Shown: positions 10,170 to 18,306 of the stretch, in pieces
Numbering within the stretch: position 1 is the stretch's first letter
How the letters are laid out: every line of letters starts with the position of its first letter
Assembly: GCA_045604965.1 (NCBI GenBank)
Contig: JAZUPB010000059.1
Coordinates: 62,001-126,000, forward strand
DNA: 64,000 bases
Source: JAISGQ01 sp045604965
GTDB lineage: Bacteria > Bacillota > Clostridia > Oscillospirales > Acutalibacteraceae
Direction: 5' to 3'
The notes under the pieces: model-generated
What the model was told of the DNA's origin: nothing
The model's input: only the letters and a program-made list of their open reading frames with translations
Databases searched by the model: none
Made by a program: the position numbers and the translations under genes

Positions 10170-10952
10170 ATGTATATTCCCCAAAGTATTACTAAGCTCA
10201 CAGCCAATAAACCATATACAGAAGAGAACATCGGAGAGTCAGGTTCTGCGGTGATGTGCTTTGAGGATATGGTACTGAAAATTGATCCATCAGATGAAGA
10301 AAGTGACACTCACGCTGAAATGCTCAGATGGCTTGAGGGAAAAATTCCTGTATCAAAGCTTCTTGCTTATGAAAAAGAAAACGGCAAAAACTATCTTCTC
10401 ACCTCAAAAATAAACGGCAAGATGGTCTGTGATCAGGAGTTTATAAAAGAGCCTGAAAAAGTAACGAGATTAATGGCTGAGGCATTGCAGATGCTATGGA
10501 GTATAGATATATCCGACTGCCCTGTTGACCAGAGCATAGAGCACAAGCTGAGACGGGCAAAACATAACGTGGAAAACGATCTGTGCGACATTGAAAACAC
10601 CGAGCCCGAAACCTTCGGAGAAGGCGGATTCAAAGACCCTTACGATCTTCTTAGATGGCTTTGCGAAAATAAGCCGAAGGAAGAGCCTGTTTTATCTCAC
10701 GGTGATTTCTGTCTTCCCAATGTGTTTGCAGAGAATGACCGTATAAGCGGTTTTATTGACCTTGGAAGAAGCGGAAAGGCTGACAGGTATCAGGACATTG
10801 CTTTGGCGTACAGAAGCCTTAAAAACAACTATAACGGCACATATGGCTATAAGATTGGGGGCTATGACCCGAGCCTGCTCTTTAAATATCTTAATATGGA
10901 ACCGGATATGGAGAAAATACGCTATTACATTCTGCTGGACGAGTTGTTTTAA
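10170..10952 (+). CDS. APH(3')-family aminoglycoside O-phosphotransferase-like kinase
   Basis: The 260-residue product has the full kinase core of the APH(3') family: the catalytic loop HGDFCLPN at residues 177-184 (Asp179 catalytic base, Asn184 metal ligand), then FIDLGRSGKADRYQDIA with the metal-binding Asp, and a C-terminal YYILLDELF that matches the end of APH(3')-III-type enzymes. Known members transfer phosphate from ATP to the 3'-hydroxyl of kanamycin-type aminoglycosides in the cytoplasm. Start ATG has AGAGG eight bases upstream. The gene stands alone between two terminators with no mobile-element genes beside it, so it may be an intrinsic chromosomal homologue. Whether it gives resistance cannot be read from the sequence. 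Confidence 0.88.
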   Translation: MYIPQSITKLTANKPYTEENIGESGSAVMCFEDMVLKIDPSDEESDTHAEMLRWLEGKIPVSKLLAYEKENGKNYLLTSKINGKMVCDQEFIKEPEKVTRLMAEALQMLWSIDISDCPVDQSIEHKLRRAKHNVENDLCDIENTEPETFGEGGFKDPYDLLRWLCENKPKEEPVLSHGDFCLPNVFAENDRISGFIDLGRSGKADRYQDIALAYRSLKNNYNGTYGYKIGGYDPSLLFKYLNMEPDMEKIRYYILLDELF

Positions 10953-10995
10953 AATAAACTCATTGAGCTGAGAATAAATATCTTACATAATAAAG

Positions 10996-11030
10996 AAAAG
11001 CAGCGGCAGGATATTCCTGCCGCTGCTTTT
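10996..11030. terminator. Bidirectional terminator between convergent genes
   Basis: The stem AAAAGCAGCGGCAGG pairs with its complement across a five-base loop. It is flanked by A and T runs on both sides and lies between the kinase gene and the convergent clostripain gene. Confidence 0.88.
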
Positions 11031-11061
11031 AATACTGCATAAAACGCACTGTTATTTGATT

Positions 11062-12900
11062 TTACCAGTACATCCAATCGTTGAAATAGTCATAGAGCTC
11101 ATCAGCCACAGACTCCCAATCGTCTTCGTAATACCAGTTGTCGCCGCTGCCATAACCGTAATCGTAATAACTGTCATAGCCGCTGCCGTAGCCACTACCG
11201 TAGTCGTAGTAGTCGTCATAGCTGCTGCCGTAGCCACTACCGTAGTCGTAGTAGTCGTCATAGCCGCTGCCATAACCACTGCCGTAGTCGTAGTAATCAT
11301 TGTAGCCGCCGTCATCATACAGCCAGGAATCCCAGCCGAAGAAGTCGTTGGTCCAGCTATCCCAGTAATCATATTCATTCCAGTTGTAGCCCGGGTCGTA
11401 GCTGTCCCAGCCGTCGAAGATATAGTCGTCCCAGTCATAGTAACTGCTTGAACCCTGATCGGCGAATTTTCCGAGGAAGGTTACATATTCGGAATCAAAT
11501 CCGCAGCTTGTCAGAATGGTGCTGAGTTCATTATAGGTAGACTTGCTGCCATAAGGAAGTGTAACTGAGAGACCGGTCATATCTCTGTCTCCCGAGGTGG
11601 AATTCATATAAACGATAGCGTAGCTCAGCGCATCGGAAAGCGCTGCTGCTTCCTCGGTATTCATAGAAGAAGCTGTAGCCATAAGGTCAACTGCATAATA
11701 GGAGCTGAGATCTGCTACAGAGCTGCGGTTTTCTTTGCCCACGCGGTTATAGGGAGTCATTTCGTAGCTGTAGTTGCTTCCCAGAAGCTCTGCTTCTGCT
11801 GAGTAAGCAAAACTGGTCCAGGCGGAATAGAGAAGCTTCATATATGCCAGGTCAACAAGAGCCAATATACCTTCGCTGTTTGCTCTTTTTGATTCATCAA
11901 CAAAATCGTCGCAGATTATTTTTGCAAGATCGGGAGTAGGAGTGGAGGAATTCTGTCCGAGAGCTGCCAGCCAGCGGGAATATTCCCAGCCGTCGGAGGA
12001 TTCGAAGTCCTCAGAGGCGATGAGATAGTCAGAAAAATCATAAAGAGCGCAGGCAGTTTCGATACCGCCCATAATACAGGCGTCAAAGCCGATGAAATCG
12101 AAGTATACGCCGGACTTGGAGAGAGCCTTCTGAATCTCGTCCACATTAAGGCTGTCACTGGAGAAATAGTTGGAATCGTCATAGCCGTAGCCGTAGATTA
12201 TTCCGCCGCCGTGATTCCAGAAGATCAGCATATTGCGGTTTGCAGGGTAATTCTTATTGCAGTATGTAACGAAATCGCTGAGGGTGTCGGAATCACCAAC
12301 ATCAAGATCGCCAAGATCGTTTTCCAGTCTCACAAGACTGCCGTTCGACACAAGATATCTCTGAGAGGTGGAGTTTGAAATGCCGTTTACGTGCCATTTC
12401 TTTGTTCCGACGGTCTGAATTACGATATTGATGTTTTCGGAAAGACTTGCAGAGAGTATCTCCTTCAGGTCGGTGGTTGCACAGCCGTAGTCGCTCTCAA
12501 GATTTGAGCCGTTGAGCATAATCATAATGGTGACCTTGTCCTGATTGTTGCCGATGATCTTCGTACCCTTTTCACGGACAACAGTATCGGAGAACATAGA
12601 GGTTATAGCCTGTGCGGTCTCATTTGTTTCAACCGATTCTTCGGGAATATCAACAGGTTCTGCCGGGACAGTGTCGTCAAAGACGATAGAGTCACCGTCG
12701 TCAGTTCCTGAAGTGCCGCTATCGTCGCTGTTGTAGAAGGAATCATAGGAGGAATCACCGCCGTAGAAATCCTCATATGCACCCAGATCGTCCAGGTCGA
12801 ATTCGAGAAGCTCTTCGCATCCCGATACAGCAAGGATCGAAAGGAGTACAGCAACACAGAGAAGTATAGAAATCAAGCGATTTTTTGTGTTGTGCTTCAT
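11062..12900 (-). CDS. Clostripain-family (C11) cysteine peptidase, lipoprotein, with YGSGYDD repeat tail
   Basis: The 612-residue product starts with a lipoprotein signal peptide (lipobox AVSGC, Cys28). An acidic Asp/Ser linker follows, then a peptidase C11 domain. The catalytic His is in NHGGG (His230) and the catalytic Cys in DACIMG (Cys275). Known C11 enzymes cleave after Arg or Lys and are often self-activated. The C-terminus (about residues 530-612) is low-complexity, rich in Tyr, Gly, Asp, Ser and Trp, and includes three identical-length repeats. Such a tail is not part of ordinary clostripain and could bind surface polymers or self-associate; that is inference. It lies alone on the minus strand, with a GAGGTGA ribosome binding site about 10 bases before the ATG. 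Confidence 0.9.
   Translation of the reverse strand: MKHNTKNRLISILLCVAVLLSILAVSGCEELLEFDLDDLGAYEDFYGGDSSYDSFYNSDDSGTSGTDDGDSIVFDDTVPAEPVDIPEESVETNETAQAITSMFSDTVVREKGTKIIGNNQDKVTIMIMLNGSNLESDYGCATTDLKEILSASLSENINIVIQTVGTKKWHVNGISNSTSQRYLVSNGSLVRLENDLGDLDVGDSDTLSDFVTYCNKNYPANRNMLIFWNHGGGIIYGYGYDDSNYFSSDSLNVDEIQKALSKSGVYFDFIGFDACIMGGIETACALYDFSDYLIASEDFESSDGWEYSRWLAALGQNSSTPTPDLAKIICDDFVDESKRANSEGILALVDLAYMKLLYSAWTSFAYSAEAELLGSNYSYEMTPYNRVGKENRSSVADLSSYYAVDLMATASSMNTEEAAALSDALSYAIVYMNSTSGDRDMTGLSVTLPYGSKSTYNELSTILTSCGFDSEYVTFLGKFADQGSSSYYDWDDYIFDGWDSYDPGYNWNEYDYWDSWTNDFFGWDSWLYDDGGYNDYYDYGSGYGSGYDDYYDYGSGYGSSYDDYYDYGSGYGSGYDSYYDYGYGSGDNWYYEDDWESVADELYDYFNDWMYW
11174..11299 (-). repeat. Three tandem 42-bp repeats in the clostripain tail
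   Basis: Units at 11174-11215, 11216-11257 and 11258-11299 differ at only a few bases and each encodes 14 residues of the type YDDYYDYGSGYGSG. A degenerate partial copy continues to about 11143. The low-complexity DNA leaves long open frames on both strands here, which are artefacts. Confidence 0.92.
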
Positions 12901-13296
12901 TATTTTCTGTCACCTCGTTATAAAAATAAAGATGATTCTTCATATACATTTTACTATATTTTGCCGATAATTTCAATAACAGCTCTGTAATAATTTGTTC
13001 ACAATTCAAAATGCGCGATTTTACATCATTCGGCAATTTACGCAAAATTTTCTTTGCAAAATCTCCAATTTAACAAAGGAAAGAAAAGTATTTTCCTTGA
13101 CAAATGTACATAATTTGAGCTATGATATATTGTGGAGTGAATTATAAGCAGCCAATTGCCGCGTACTTCGTCAGCGCAGCATCACAAGGGCTTTTAAAAG
13201 ACTCCGCCACAGGACGTAACGCACCCTTTGGCAATGATATTCTTAAAAATCTTACTAATATTAAAATTTCAGAAAAACAAGGAGGAAAAAAGACCT
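12901..13296. other. Divergent intergenic region with rny leader
   Basis: This 396-bp AT-rich gap separates the divergent clostripain and rny genes. The left part should hold the clostripain promoter, which I could not pin down. The right part holds the rny promoter and an untranslated leader of about 160 bases. A 84-codon frame at 13122-13376 runs into rny out of frame, has no ribosome binding site and is not a credible gene. Confidence 0.5.
13097..13126 (+). promoter_or_regulatory. SigA-type promoter for rny
   Basis: TTGACA (13097-13102) and TATGAT (13121-13126) are separated by 18 bases. Confidence 0.7.
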
Positions 13297-14850
13297 TTGG
13301 AATGGTATTGGATACTGCTGATATGTCTTGCAGCTGCCGGTCTTGCAGGCGTTGCCGGATTTTATCTGGGTATTGAACAAAGAAAAAGAACCGCCGAACG
13401 AATCACCGGTTCAGCGGAAGAAGAAGCAAGAAGAATAGTAAATGAAGCCTACAAGGCAGCTGAAGCACGCAAGAAGGAAGCTATACTTGAGGGCAAGGAT
13501 GAGATCCACAGACTGCGCAATGAGAGCGATAAGGAGCTTTCCGAGCGCAGAAAAGAAGTACAGCGCCAGGAGCGCAAGATTACCCAGAAGGAAGAAGCAC
13601 TCGACAAGAAGCTTGAAAATTTCGAAAAGAAAGAGCAGGCACTGGCAGAAAAGATCGCACAGGCTGATGCAAAGCTTGTTGAGGCAGAGGATTATAAGAG
13701 ACTTCAGAAGGAATACGCAGAGCGTATTTCCGGATTTACAGAGGAGCAGGCAAAGGCTCACCTGCTTAATGTTCTCGACAGTGAGCTTACCCACGAAAAG
13801 GCTATCAAGATCCAGGCCTTCGAGCAGAAGACCAAGGACGAGTGCGACGCAAAGGCAAGAGAGATCATTTCTCAGGCTATCCAGCGCTGCGCTGCAGATC
13901 ACGTTGTAGAAGCTACAGTTTCTGTAGTTGCACTGCCCAATGACGAAATGAAGGGCAGAATAATCGGACGCGAAGGAAGAAATATCCGCGCAATCGAAAC
14001 ACTCACAGGTGTTGACCTTATTATAGATGACACACCCGAAGCAATCACCCTTTCCTGCTATGATCCCGTGCGCCGTGAGATTGCACGTCAGGCACTGGAA
14101 AGACTTATCAATGACGGACGTATACATCCGTCCAGAATCGAAGAGACTATCGAAAAGGCTCGCAGAGATGTCGAGGCTACAATGAAGGCAGAGGGCGAGC
14201 GCGCAGTGCTCGAGTCCGGCGTTATTGGACTGCACCCCGAGCTTGTTAAACTGATTGGCCGGCTGCGTAACCGCACCAGTTACGGACAGAATGTTCTTAT
14301 TCACTCACTTGAGGTTTCCTACCTGGCAGGTCTTATGGCCTCCGAGCTGGGACTCAACCCCACACAGGCTCGCAGAGCAGGTCTCCTGCACGATATAGGT
14401 AAGGGTCTCGACCACGAAATGGAAGGAACCCACGTAAGTCTTGGCGTCGAGTACGCAAAGAAGTACAAGGAATCCGATGCTATTGTTCACGCAATTCAGG
14501 CTCATCACAACGATGTAGAGCCTACAGGTATTCTCGATATACTTGTCCAGGCAGCTGACGCTATCTCCGCAGCACGCCCCGGCGCAAGACGTGAGAATCT
14601 TGAAAACTACATACGCAGACTCCAGCAGCTTGAGGAGATCGCAAACAGCTTCGAAGGCGTTGAACGCTGCTTTGCTATTCAGGCAGGCCGTGAGATCCGC
14701 GTTATGGTCAAGCCCGAGGTCGTCAAGGACGACAATATGGCACTTATCGCACGTGAGATTTGCCAGAAGATCGAAAATGAACTGGATTATCCCGGTCAGA
14801 TCAAGGTCAATATCATACGCGAAAGCAGAACTATCGATTACGCAAAGTAA
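13297..14850 (+). CDS. rny: Ribonuclease Y
   Basis: This is a membrane-anchored endoribonuclease that starts bulk mRNA decay in Firmicutes. The 517-residue product has the family order: N-terminal transmembrane helix (about 3-25), long charged coiled coil (about 30-190), KH RNA-binding domain with GRIIGREGRNIR near residue 220, and an HD domain with the catalytic HD pair at residues 365-366 (LLHDIGKG). I place the start at TTG 13297, because GGAGG (13281-13285) lies 11 bases upstream and the protein then begins MEWYWILL, as RNase Y proteins do. A TTG at 13228 would add 23 residues but has no ribosome binding site and would read through the GGAGG. Length fits the usual 510-520. The gene is monocistronic. 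Confidence 0.95.
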   Translation: MEWYWILLICLAAAGLAGVAGFYLGIEQRKRTAERITGSAEEEARRIVNEAYKAAEARKKEAILEGKDEIHRLRNESDKELSERRKEVQRQERKITQKEEALDKKLENFEKKEQALAEKIAQADAKLVEAEDYKRLQKEYAERISGFTEEQAKAHLLNVLDSELTHEKAIKIQAFEQKTKDECDAKAREIISQAIQRCAADHVVEATVSVVALPNDEMKGRIIGREGRNIRAIETLTGVDLIIDDTPEAITLSCYDPVRREIARQALERLINDGRIHPSRIEETIEKARRDVEATMKAEGERAVLESGVIGLHPELVKLIGRLRNRTSYGQNVLIHSLEVSYLAGLMASELGLNPTQARRAGLLHDIGKGLDHEMEGTHVSLGVEYAKKYKESDAIVHAIQAHHNDVEPTGILDILVQAADAISAARPGARRENLENYIRRLQQLEEIANSFEGVERCFAIQAGREIRVMVKPEVVKDDNMALIAREICQKIENELDYPGQIKVNIIRESRTIDYAK

Positions 14851-14908
14851 TATAATGTTCTGAGATTACGAGATGTAATCAAATTAACATACAGCAAAAC
14901 AGTAATTT

Positions 14909-14940
14909 ACACCGCAAGGGCAAGCCCTTGCGGTGTTTTT
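14909..14940 (+). terminator. Terminator of rny
   Basis: ACACCGCAAGGGC pairs with GCCCTTGCGGTGT, followed by TTTTT. Confidence 0.9.
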
Positions 14941-14965
14941 GTGTGTTTAGATTTGTGCAGATATG

Positions 14966-16420
14966 TTATTCCTCTGCATTATATGCCCTTGTTGTGTATG
15001 TTGTGTTTGCATACGGGTCAACATACTTTATACCAAAATGCTTTTCTGCCTGTGTAATGCATCGCTCGCTTTGCTCTGAGGCGGTTTTATGAATATTTAT
15101 GGCTTTGTTTTCAAGGTACCAGGGGAACTTTTCTCTGATGCTGGGGACATATCTTGTACCGTCCTCAGATTGCCAGTACTGATAGCTGTAAGCAGAGCCG
15201 CTCATATCAAGTGTTATAACCGAAGGAATATGACATCCGCTCACCTTGGAAATCAGGCCGTCATCACAGGTGAAATTAAGATACATAACAAGTGCGTACA
15301 CAGTTGTGACTTCCCCTTTTTTCTCTGCCTTGAGAATAATATGATCCTCACAGGCAAAGGATCCTTCAGGTGCGAGATAATCTCCCGTGTGATAATCGAT
15401 TATGACCTGATGAAGGTAGGCTTCTGTTTCTGCATCAAGTACATTGCTTACAGGCTTCGTAAGAAAGCAGAGCCCAACTACGGCAATAAGAATAATTGAT
15501 ATGATGATTACAAGAATTGTAGGTTTTTTATGATTGATCACGTTTTTCACTCTTTTCTTGATGTTTGATTCACCGAAGGCAAGAGGATATACGGGAAGAT
15601 GCTTTGTGTCTGCTGCAAAGGACAGCAAAGCTATTGAGTAAAGCTTTTTATCCTCAAGCCCCATATTTTGTACAGCCCGTTCATCGCAGGAAAGCTCAAT
15701 ATCACGGCAGAACAGGATATATCCGACCCATACCAAAGGATGAAACCAATAAACGGACAGTACCAAAAAGCCGAGAAGTTTCCATATATGATCGCGGCGC
15801 GCAAGATGCACTCTCTCGTGCTGCTCGATAAAGGGCAGGTGAGAAGGATCAGTGTCTGAGGGAATATAAATTTTTGGGCAGAGTATGCCGAGAATAAACG
15901 GAGTACGGATGTTATCACAGACTAGAATATCATTATGAAGGACTATGGAGGCACTGACTGTTTTCTTTAGACGAAATACGCTGATAACCGCATAAAGCAG
16001 CATCGCAATATGCCCTGCAAGCCATAGTACAGAAGCTATGGTCAGTGATATAAGCAGGGGATTGAGATAATCAGTATCGGGAGCTGTAAACTCCGTAAAA
16101 ACCATACTGCCGTCGCTGCTGAGTCCGATATCATAAGCCACAGGATTATTTCCTGCAAACTCAAATATTTCCGACAAAGTAGGCTCAAAGCTTGAATGAG
16201 AATATATCAACTCATCGGGAATCAGATCCTTTTGAGGCAAAAGGCTGAGATTACTTTCCACAGAAACGGGAAATAGAAGCCTGATGCACACTATTGCCCA
16301 CATAAAGAGCCGAAAAGATTTCGGTGCCTTTCCCGACAGCGAACGTATGAGTATTACAACAGCAATGAGAAACGAGACACTTATGCCCGTATTGAAAAGA
16401 TGAAGAAAAATATTCTGCAT
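14966..16420 (-). CDS. BlaR1/MecR1-like M56 membrane metallopeptidase
   Basis: The 484-residue product has about four membrane helices with a cytoplasmic zinc-protease loop carrying HERVH (His201, Glu202, His205). This is the M56 signature of BlaR1-type sensors that cleave BlaI-type repressors. The last helix ends near residue 330. The outer domain (about 335-484) is short and shows no penicillin-binding SxxK serine-transpeptidase fold, so the signal is probably not a beta-lactam caught covalently. It follows the repressor gene by two bases, and its ribosome binding site AAGGAAT lies inside the end of that gene, so the two are co-translated. No beta-lactamase gene is next to it, so the regulated target may be elsewhere. 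Confidence 0.88.
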   Translation of the reverse strand: MQNIFLHLFNTGISVSFLIAVVILIRSLSGKAPKSFRLFMWAIVCIRLLFPVSVESNLSLLPQKDLIPDELIYSHSSFEPTLSEIFEFAGNNPVAYDIGLSSDGSMVFTEFTAPDTDYLNPLLISLTIASVLWLAGHIAMLLYAVISVFRLKKTVSASIVLHNDILVCDNIRTPFILGILCPKIYIPSDTDPSHLPFIEQHERVHLARRDHIWKLLGFLVLSVYWFHPLVWVGYILFCRDIELSCDERAVQNMGLEDKKLYSIALLSFAADTKHLPVYPLAFGESNIKKRVKNVINHKKPTILVIIISIILIAVVGLCFLTKPVSNVLDAETEAYLHQVIIDYHTGDYLAPEGSFACEDHIILKAEKKGEVTTVYALVMYLNFTCDDGLISKVSGCHIPSVITLDMSGSAYSYQYWQSEDGTRYVPSIREKFPWYLENKAINIHKTASEQSERCITQAEKHFGIKYVDPYANTTYTTRAYNAEE

Positions 16421-16422
16421 AA

Positions 16423-16785
16423 CTATTCCTTACCTGCTGATTCAATCAAGCGGTATATTTCACTTATTTCGTCGGCAGACAGCTTTTTATTTGCTGTGAA
16501 TGCGGCAATGAATGCAGGCAAAGAACCGCCGAAGCTTTCATCGATGAACTTTTCACTCTGTAAAGAAGAGAATTCTTCTTTTGAGATCAGAGATGAGACA
16601 GTGCCGTTCTGATTTTGAAATAATCCACGGTCACACAGTTTTTTCAGAACAGTATATGTTGTGGACTTTTTCCAGCTCAGCCTTTCTTCACACAGAATTA
16701 CAAGCTCCCGTGAGGGCAGCGGTTCGTTCTGCCATATGATTTCCGCAAATTGAGATTCCACTAAACCTAATTTTATTTCTTCCAT
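16423..16785 (-). CDS. BlaI/MecI/CopY-family repressor
   Basis: The 120-residue protein is a winged-helix repressor of the BlaI type. It has the typical start (LGLVESQFAEIIW), the recognition region around WKKSTTYTVLKKL, and a C-terminal dimerisation helix pair. BlaI proteins bind DNA as dimers and are inactivated by proteolysis triggered by a BlaR1-type partner, here the adjacent M56 gene. The ATG has GGAGG eight bases upstream. Two dyads in its own promoter imply autorepression of the pair. Confidence 0.93.
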   Translation of the reverse strand: MEEIKLGLVESQFAEIIWQNEPLPSRELVILCEERLSWKKSTTYTVLKKLCDRGLFQNQNGTVSSLISKEEFSSLQSEKFIDESFGGSLPAFIAAFTANKKLSADEISEIYRLIESAGKE

Positions 16786-16802
16786 AAAACATCCTCCAAG
16801 TT

Positions 16803-16857
16803 TAGTCTATTGTCGATCGACCAATTTTAGTCTATCATCAATAGACCAGAATGTCAA
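16803..16857 (-). promoter_or_regulatory. Autoregulated BlaI-type promoter with two 21-bp operators
   Basis: Two dyads share one layout, TAGTCTAT-N5-AT(A/C)GACCA: 16803-16823 and 16828-16848. Their centres are 25 bp apart. On the minus strand a promoter can be read as TTGACA (16857-16852), a 17-base spacer and TAGACT (16834-16829). The upstream dyad therefore covers the spacer and -10 and the other covers the start of transcription, as expected for a repressor site. Confidence 0.8.
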
Positions 16858-16903
16858 TATATAAATTGAGATTTCCAAAGAGCAAACTGTAACAGCCCCA
16901 TCG

Positions 16904-16932
16904 TTGACTTTGCTCGATGTAAAAGCTATAAT
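16904..16932 (+). promoter_or_regulatory. SigA-type promoter
   Basis: TTGACT (16904-16909), a 17-base spacer and TATAAT (16927-16932), 33 bases before the start of the next gene. Confidence 0.8.
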
Positions 16933-16964
16933 TGTAGCATCAGAAGCGAAAGAAGGTATGAACA

Positions 16965-17474
16965 TTGGGCAATTTCAGCAAAGAGCAGCAGGAAAAGAAA
17001 AAGGAAGCCAAAGAGATTGAACAGCTTCGCCGCAGCGGAGCCTACAAAAAGCTGAAATTAAAAAAGATGCTGAAAATATGCGTCATAGCTGCACTTGTTA
17101 TTGCAATACCTCTTTCTGTGTGGCTCATATCCGCTATGAAAATGGAGGGTGACAGATATCTTGTTGAGGGCGAAATGCTCATAAATGAGGTGGACACCAC
17201 CAACATCCCCGACGGTGTATATTACGCACGGTATGATACGGGAAGAATGTCCGCCACACTGGGAGTTACCATCGGAGACGGCAAAATGACCCAAATCGCA
17301 GTTTATGACTATGAGAATATAAGCGTGGAAAAAGCGGAAGCACTGTTTGAGGATATAATAACCTATCAGATGCTGAACACACCCGATGCAGACCGCGACT
17401 ACAGCGAGCTGATAATGCTCAAAACTATAGAAGCTGCGCTGAGATCATTATCGACCACAATGCCTTCGGCATAA
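16965..17474 (+). CDS. Single-pass membrane protein with degenerate FMN_bind-like domain
   Basis: The 169-residue product has a charged N-terminus rich in Lys and Glu, one membrane helix (about residues 39-58) and an outer domain of about 100 residues. The outer domain reads DGVYYA...VTIGDGKMTQIAV, resembling the start of FMN-binding domains found in RnfG and related flavoproteins. The Ser-Gly-Ala-Thr motif needed for covalent FMN is absent. The start is TTG 16965 with AGAAGG eight bases upstream; the ATG at 16958 is out of frame. It may be a cofactor-free relative of that domain. The family assignment is tentative and the function is unknown. Confidence 0.75.
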   Translation: MGNFSKEQQEKKKEAKEIEQLRRSGAYKKLKLKKMLKICVIAALVIAIPLSVWLISAMKMEGDRYLVEGEMLINEVDTTNIPDGVYYARYDTGRMSATLGVTIGDGKMTQIAVYDYENISVEKAEALFEDIITYQMLNTPDADRDYSELIMLKTIEAALRSLSTTMPSA

Positions 17475-17478
17475 AAAT

Positions 17479-17504
17479 AAAAGGGCTGCGATGCAGCCCT
17501 TTTT
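17479..17504. terminator. Bidirectional terminator
   Basis: AAAAGGGCTGC and its complement across GAT, with T run; shared by convergent genes ending at 17474 and 17508. Confidence 0.85.
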
Positions 17505-17507
17505 AAT

Positions 17508-18281
17508 TTACTCTGTAATATCACTTTCCGATAAATCAGAACCGGAGAGATCGGACGCAGACATATCAGAATCGGAGGTTTCCTCTTCCGGAGGAGTAAA
17601 GTCAACATACACATCCATAGAATACGCAACGCCATCCACATAGGTCTTATATGTGAAGGGATAATAATAGAGCACATAGTCGCCATTTTCAAAGCGGCGG
17701 AATACGGTAATCTTATATGCGATATCCTGCTTTCCGCTGCCCGTTGTGGCGTCAAAGGGGTAAACGGAAATATGCTTTGAACCGTCAGCCTCAGCTTCAT
17801 CGGTCTCGATAAGCTTTACAGGCCAGAAATTCTCATCATACTTTTCGTACATCTGACGCACTGCGTAGAAGTCGTCTTTGTTTTCAAAGGAATATCTTCC
17901 GTTGTATGCCTCGGTGTAAATGAGAAGACCTGCGAGAAGAAGTGCGCAGACAACCATTTTCACAGGGGTGGTGCGAAGGACGCGGCGCCATTTGATTTTG
18001 GGAATAATAAGGAAAAACACAAAGGCTATTGCAATAAGAACAATGAGTATCATAATATTGGCAATATTTTCCATTCCCATACTTATGAATATGATCAGGT
18101 CAAATATTTTTGCCGGAAACTCAAAGAGAGCAAGAATAAGCTCTAAAAATATAAGCAGAAACAGTCCGAACATAAAGAATCTTGCAAGTTTTACGCGGTG
18201 ACTGTCCGCATAATAAAGTAATATGGAACCTCCCAGAAAAATAAGGGAGAAGAGAGTTACAAGAAGTCCGAATGTACTCAC
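17508..18281 (-). CDS. Polytopic membrane protein with Ser-Asp repeat tail
   Basis: I do not recognise a family. The 257-residue product has about four hydrophobic helices in its first 135 residues, then a soluble region of about 90 residues rich in Tyr, Phe and charged residues. It ends in SDxSxSD repeats (MSASDLSGSDLSESD), which recur in other proteins of this window. The start is GTG, supported by AAGGAG nine bases upstream. It is the last gene of a three-gene operon behind the Nudix gene (gaps 21 and 25 bases). Neighbours do not suggest a function. Confidence 0.8.
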   Translation of the reverse strand: MSTFGLLVTLFSLIFLGGSILLYYADSHRVKLARFFMFGLFLLIFLELILALFEFPAKIFDLIIFISMGMENIANIMILIVLIAIAFVFFLIIPKIKWRRVLRTTPVKMVVCALLLAGLLIYTEAYNGRYSFENKDDFYAVRQMYEKYDENFWPVKLIETDEAEADGSKHISVYPFDATTGSGKQDIAYKITVFRRFENGDYVLYYYPFTYKTYVDGVAYSMDVYVDFTPPEEETSDSDMSASDLSGSDLSESDITE

Positions 18282-18306
18282 TGGGAATCACTCCTTAACA
18301 AGCAGA

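Noticed and set aside
8175..10184. 669-codon open frame on the minus strand inside the adhesin gene
   Set aside because: It is exactly antisense to the repeat gene and exists because the biased codons of that gene rarely give stop triplets on the other strand. Its product shows no domain.
11056..11451. 131-codon plus-strand frame opposite the clostripain tail
   Set aside because: Produced by the Tyr/Gly/Asp repeats read backwards, giving Val/Ala/Ile runs.
13122..13376. 84-codon frame in the rny leader
   Set aside because: Overlaps the rny start in another frame, begins at the -10 region and has no ribosome binding site.
13411..14304. 297-codon antisense frame over rny
   Set aside because: Shadow of the rny coding strand, Cys/Leu-rich without a pattern.
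14966..16785. A beta-lactam resistance operon
   Set aside because: The repressor and M56 protein resemble BlaI and BlaR1, but there is no beta-lactamase or penicillin-binding gene nearby and the sensor lacks the penicillin-binding domain.
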